Both the position numbers and the translations under genes were made by a program. A DNA stretch of 64,000 nt, from the NCBI GenBank assembly GCA_964615335.1, contig CAZTMT010000006.1, positions 111,540 to 175,539 of the forward strand, written 5' to 3'. This DNA comes from HR10 sp964615335. Lineage in GTDB: Bacteria > Acidobacteriota > Blastocatellia > HR10. The number at the start of each line of letters is the position of its first letter. The first letter of the stretch is position 1. The notes under the pieces were generated by a model that was given only the letters and a program-made list of their open reading frames with translations, did no database searches and was not told where the DNA came from. Positions 61,239 to 64,000 of this stretch are shown one piece after another.

Positions 61239-63782
61239 ATGATTCGATTCGCGCGCTTCGGGCACATGGGGTTCGCCCTCATCCTCATGGTCGGAGTGGT
61301 CTTCCCGGCGCAGCGGACGATTCCTTCTCCGCGAGACTATCTCGGGTTCGATATCGGAGAGGATCGTCGGCTGGCCAGTTGGCCTCAGATCGTCGAGTAT
61401 TTCCGGAAGTTGGACGAGGTCTCCGAACGCATGAGCGTCGTGGAGCTGGGGCGGAGCACGGAGGGGCGTCCCTTCATCATGGCCCTCATTTCAGCTCCGG
61501 AGACGCTCGCGCGCGCGGAGGAGTATCGTCGGATACAGAAGCGGCTCGCCGATCCGCGCGGCCTTTCCGAAGAGGAGGCGCGCGCGCTCATCGCGCGAGG
61601 GAAGGTCGTCGTTCTGATCACGTGCAATATTCATTCGACGGAAGTCGCCAGCGCGCAGACAGCCGTCGAGTTCGCCTGGCGCATGGCGACGGAGGACTCT
61701 CCGCGGGTGCGCGAGATTCTGGAGAACGTGATCCTTCTGCTCATCCCCTCGCTCAATCCGGATGGGAACCAGATGGTCTACGAGTGGTATCAACGAACGC
61801 TCGGCACGCCCTATGAGGGGACGAGCCCGCCCTGGCTCTATCACAAGTACGTGGGTCACGACAACAATCGGGATTGGTACATGTTCACGCAGGTGGAGAC
61901 GCGGCTGACGGTCGAGAAGGCGCATAATGCGTGGCATCCGCAGATCGTCTACGACGTGCATCAGATGGGACCCTATGGAGCGCGCCTCTTTATGCCTCCG
62001 TGGATTGATCCGATTGAGCCGAACATTGATCCGATCCTCCTGCAGGAGATGAACTGGCTGGGGATGAAGATGGCAGCGGATCTGACGGCGGAGGGGAAGA
62101 AGGGAATCGTCGTCAACGCGATCTACGACCTCTGGACGCCGGCGCGCTGCTATCAGTGCTATCACGGAGGGCTGCGCATTTTGACCGAATCGGCGAGCGC
62201 GCGTCTGGCGTCGCCGATCGAGATCCCCTTCGAGCGCCTGCAGGGAGGGCGGGGCTATGACGCGCGGCAGCCCAGTTGGAACTTCCCGGAACCCTGGCCT
62301 GGGGGGACGTGGCGCTTGCGCGATATCGTCGAGTATCAAATGTCGGCGTTCTTCTCACTTCTGCACACGGCGGCGCGGCATCGCGATCACTTCCTGTGGA
62401 ATTTCTATCGGATCGGAAAGCGAGCCGTCGAGCGAAAGGATCCGCCCTACGCCTTTGTCCTTCCTCCGGAGCAAAGGGACAAGGCGGCGATGGCCAAACT
62501 GATCGACGTCTTGCGCTTCGGATTGGTCGAGGTGTGGAGAGCGCGATCGGCCTTTCACGCGGATGGGCAGACATTTCCTGCGGGCACCTATGTCATCCCG
62601 CTCAGGCAGCCGTATGGGGCTTTCGCTAAAGCTCTGCTGGAGCGGCAGCGCTATCCCAATCTGCGCGAGTATCCCGGAGGTCCTCCGAAGCGTCCCTATG
62701 ACGTGACGGCCCACACGCTTCCTCTGCTGATGGGAGTTCAAGTCCTGGAGATCGCGCAACCATTTTCCGCTGATCTGGAGCCGGTGGAACGCGTCGAGGA
62801 AGAGGCGGGAGGGATCATCGGGGGAAGGTCGTCCCACGGATATGTGATCCGGCCCGAAGGACATCGCGAGGTCGCGGCCTTGTTCGACCTGCTCAAAAAG
62901 GGAGTGCGGGTCTATCGCATTGTGGAATCGTCAGCGTTTCCGCCGGGAACAGCGTTCGTCCCGGCCGGACAGGAAGCACTCCTTGAGGAGACCGCCCGGC
63001 GCTTCCGGATCTCGGTTCGCGCGGCTTCGGAGCGCCCGCGGGGGACTTTGCTGCAGCTTCGGCTGCCGCGTGTGGCGCTCTATCGCAGCTATGTCCCTTC
63101 GATGGATGAGGGATGGACGCGCTGGGTCTTCGATCAGTTCGGTATCCCGTACGAGAACGTCTCGGATCGGGACGTGCGCGCCGGAGAGTGGCGGCGTCGA
63201 TTCGATGTGCTCATTCTGCCGGATCAATCGCCCCGCGCTCTTGTGCAAGGACATCCTCCGGGCACGATGCCCGAAGAGTATACGGGCGGTCTGGGCGAAG
63301 CGGGCCTGGCTCACGTGCGCGCCTTCGCCGAAGAGGGAGGCAGCGTGATCGCTCTCAATCAAGCTTCGGGTGTGCTTCTGAAAGACCTGAGCGCCGAAGT
63401 GCGCGACGTGCTCTCCGGCGTCCCCGAGAGAGAGTTCTACGGGCCGGGTTCGATTCTGAGGGTCGAATTCGATCCGACGCATCCGGTGGCCTTCGGGATG
63501 GAGCGCGACGGAGCGATCTGGTTCGAAGAGGGGCCAGCCTTTGAGGCGGAGCGGTCAGCCGTCGTCATCGCCCGGTATCCCTCGGGCGATCCGCTTCTGA
63601 GCGGATGGCTCCTTGGAGGAGAACGCCTCTCCGGGAAAGCCGCGCTCGTCGAAGTCCCCCTGGGACGAGGTCGCGTCATCCTCTTCGGCTTTCGACCACA
63701 ATATCGCGGGCAGTCCTACGCCACGTTCAAAACCCTCTGGAACGCCTTGCTCTATGCGGCGGCGGAGAAAGTGACCTGGTGA
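61239..63782 (+). CDS. Secreted M14 family zinc carboxypeptidase
   Basis: 847-residue exported metallocarboxypeptidase. After a signal peptide (about 1-25) the zinc ligands are His132 and Glu135 (HSTE) and His241 (YDVHQMG), with catalytic Glu317 (ILTESAS). A long C-terminal half (about 400-847) adds beta and glutamine-amidotransferase-like segments, as in other large bacterial M14 proteins. ATG 61239 follows GGGAGGGAAG. It would complement the aminopeptidase and dipeptidyl-peptidase encoded near the left end but is not linked to them. Confidence 0.87.
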   Translation: MIRFARFGHMGFALILMVGVVFPAQRTIPSPRDYLGFDIGEDRRLASWPQIVEYFRKLDEVSERMSVVELGRSTEGRPFIMALISAPETLARAEEYRRIQKRLADPRGLSEEEARALIARGKVVVLITCNIHSTEVASAQTAVEFAWRMATEDSPRVREILENVILLLIPSLNPDGNQMVYEWYQRTLGTPYEGTSPPWLYHKYVGHDNNRDWYMFTQVETRLTVEKAHNAWHPQIVYDVHQMGPYGARLFMPPWIDPIEPNIDPILLQEMNWLGMKMAADLTAEGKKGIVVNAIYDLWTPARCYQCYHGGLRILTESASARLASPIEIPFERLQGGRGYDARQPSWNFPEPWPGGTWRLRDIVEYQMSAFFSLLHTAARHRDHFLWNFYRIGKRAVERKDPPYAFVLPPEQRDKAAMAKLIDVLRFGLVEVWRARSAFHADGQTFPAGTYVIPLRQPYGAFAKALLERQRYPNLREYPGGPPKRPYDVTAHTLPLLMGVQVLEIAQPFSADLEPVERVEEEAGGIIGGRSSHGYVIRPEGHREVAALFDLLKKGVRVYRIVESSAFPPGTAFVPAGQEALLEETARRFRISVRAASERPRGTLLQLRLPRVALYRSYVPSMDEGWTRWVFDQFGIPYENVSDRDVRAGEWRRRFDVLILPDQSPRALVQGHPPGTMPEEYTGGLGEAGLAHVRAFAEEGGSVIALNQASGVLLKDLSAEVRDVLSGVPEREFYGPGSILRVEFDPTHPVAFGMERDGAIWFEEGPAFEAERSAVVIARYPSGDPLLSGWLLGGERLSGKAALVEVPLGRGRVILFGFRPQYRGQSYATFKTLWNALLYAAAEKVTW

Positions 63783-64000
63783 GAGAGCGGCGACGATGTT
63801 CAGCGCGCAGATGAGCTGGTTGACGAGTTTGGTCTTCTGTCCGCTTCCACTCGGCCCTGTGTAGACGATCGTCTTGCCGAGGGCACGGAAGATGGGAAGG
63901 CAACGTTGGAAGGCTTCCGGCGAGCCCCCGACCATGATGGCGAGTGTGCCGTTCTGTGGCTCATCGTCGTTTATTTCACCGCGCAGGGTGAAGCTAAACG
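63783..64000 (-). pseudogene. Fragment of a 3-hydroxyisobutyrate/6-phosphogluconate dehydrogenase-family gene
   Basis: Reading leftward from the right edge, the segment NGTLAIMVGG to KLVNQLICALNI matches the hinge of this NAD(P)-dependent dehydrogenase family, including the catalytic lysine context (GQKTKLVNQ). The match ends at about 63783, exactly where the M14 stop codon lies; the C-terminal domain is absent. Upstream of NGTL the sequence near the edge (GEINDDEPQ) does not look like the family either. It is a truncated copy or a rearrangement scar. Confidence 0.65.

Overview
The window looks like a chromosomal piece of a moderately GC-rich, Gram-negative heterotroph. The best guess is Acidobacteriota: it carries several very large Oar-type TonB-dependent receptors with an N-terminal carboxypeptidase-regulatory-like domain, many secreted peptidases and glycosidases, and an arginine operon whose carbamoyltransferase and ArgC resemble Bacteroidetes-type enzymes. 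There is no rRNA, so the assignment is an inference. I saw no tRNA, CRISPR array, insertion sequence or prophage.

Bases 1-45500 read as one large utilisation region. It holds three intact TonB receptors, a GH127 beta-L-arabinofuranosidase, a GH51 alpha-L-arabinofuranosidase and a GH31 enzyme. It also holds two large secreted proteins of unknown glycosidase-like type, a secreted DPP-IV-like S9 peptidase, a secreted Xaa-Pro aminopeptidase and a DUF885 peptidase. In its middle, a tightly overlapping operon (27522 down to 20446, minus strand) encodes a full trans-4-hydroxy-L-proline pathway: AraC regulator, 2-epimerase, three-subunit D-hydroxyproline dehydrogenase, deaminase and alpha-ketoglutarate-semialdehyde dehydrogenase. 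From the same short promoter region an L-arabinose operon runs the other way (27660-33982): GntR regulator, fucose-isomerase-like sugar isomerase, sodium/sugar symporter, AraB and AraD. Hydroxyproline and L-arabinose are the products expected from arabinosylated hydroxyproline-rich glycoproteins (extensin-like cell-wall proteins). I propose that the region is a dedicated system for such glycoproteins.

The three receptors and the aminopeptidase operon share a promoter module, CTTAA-N4-GTTCAAGACA. In the two clearest cases a good -10 box follows 17 bases later. The arabinose and hydroxyproline operons are divergent and share a perfect 25-base palindrome and overlapping -35 boxes.

From about 45600 on, the content is mostly housekeeping. 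It includes ETF-ubiquinone oxidoreductase, thiD and an odd protein with four helix-turn-helix segments. An arginine cluster follows: argH, then the opposing operon argR-argG-(P-loop protein)-argC-acylornithine carbamoyltransferase-argB. After it come a thiolase, two tandem Mla-type ABC ATPases (one with a degenerate catalytic site), a small secreted protein and a secreted M14 carboxypeptidase.

Four gene remnants (left edge, 11121, 43144, right edge) keep recognisable family sequence but have lost internal or terminal parts, so gene decay by deletion is a recurring theme here.
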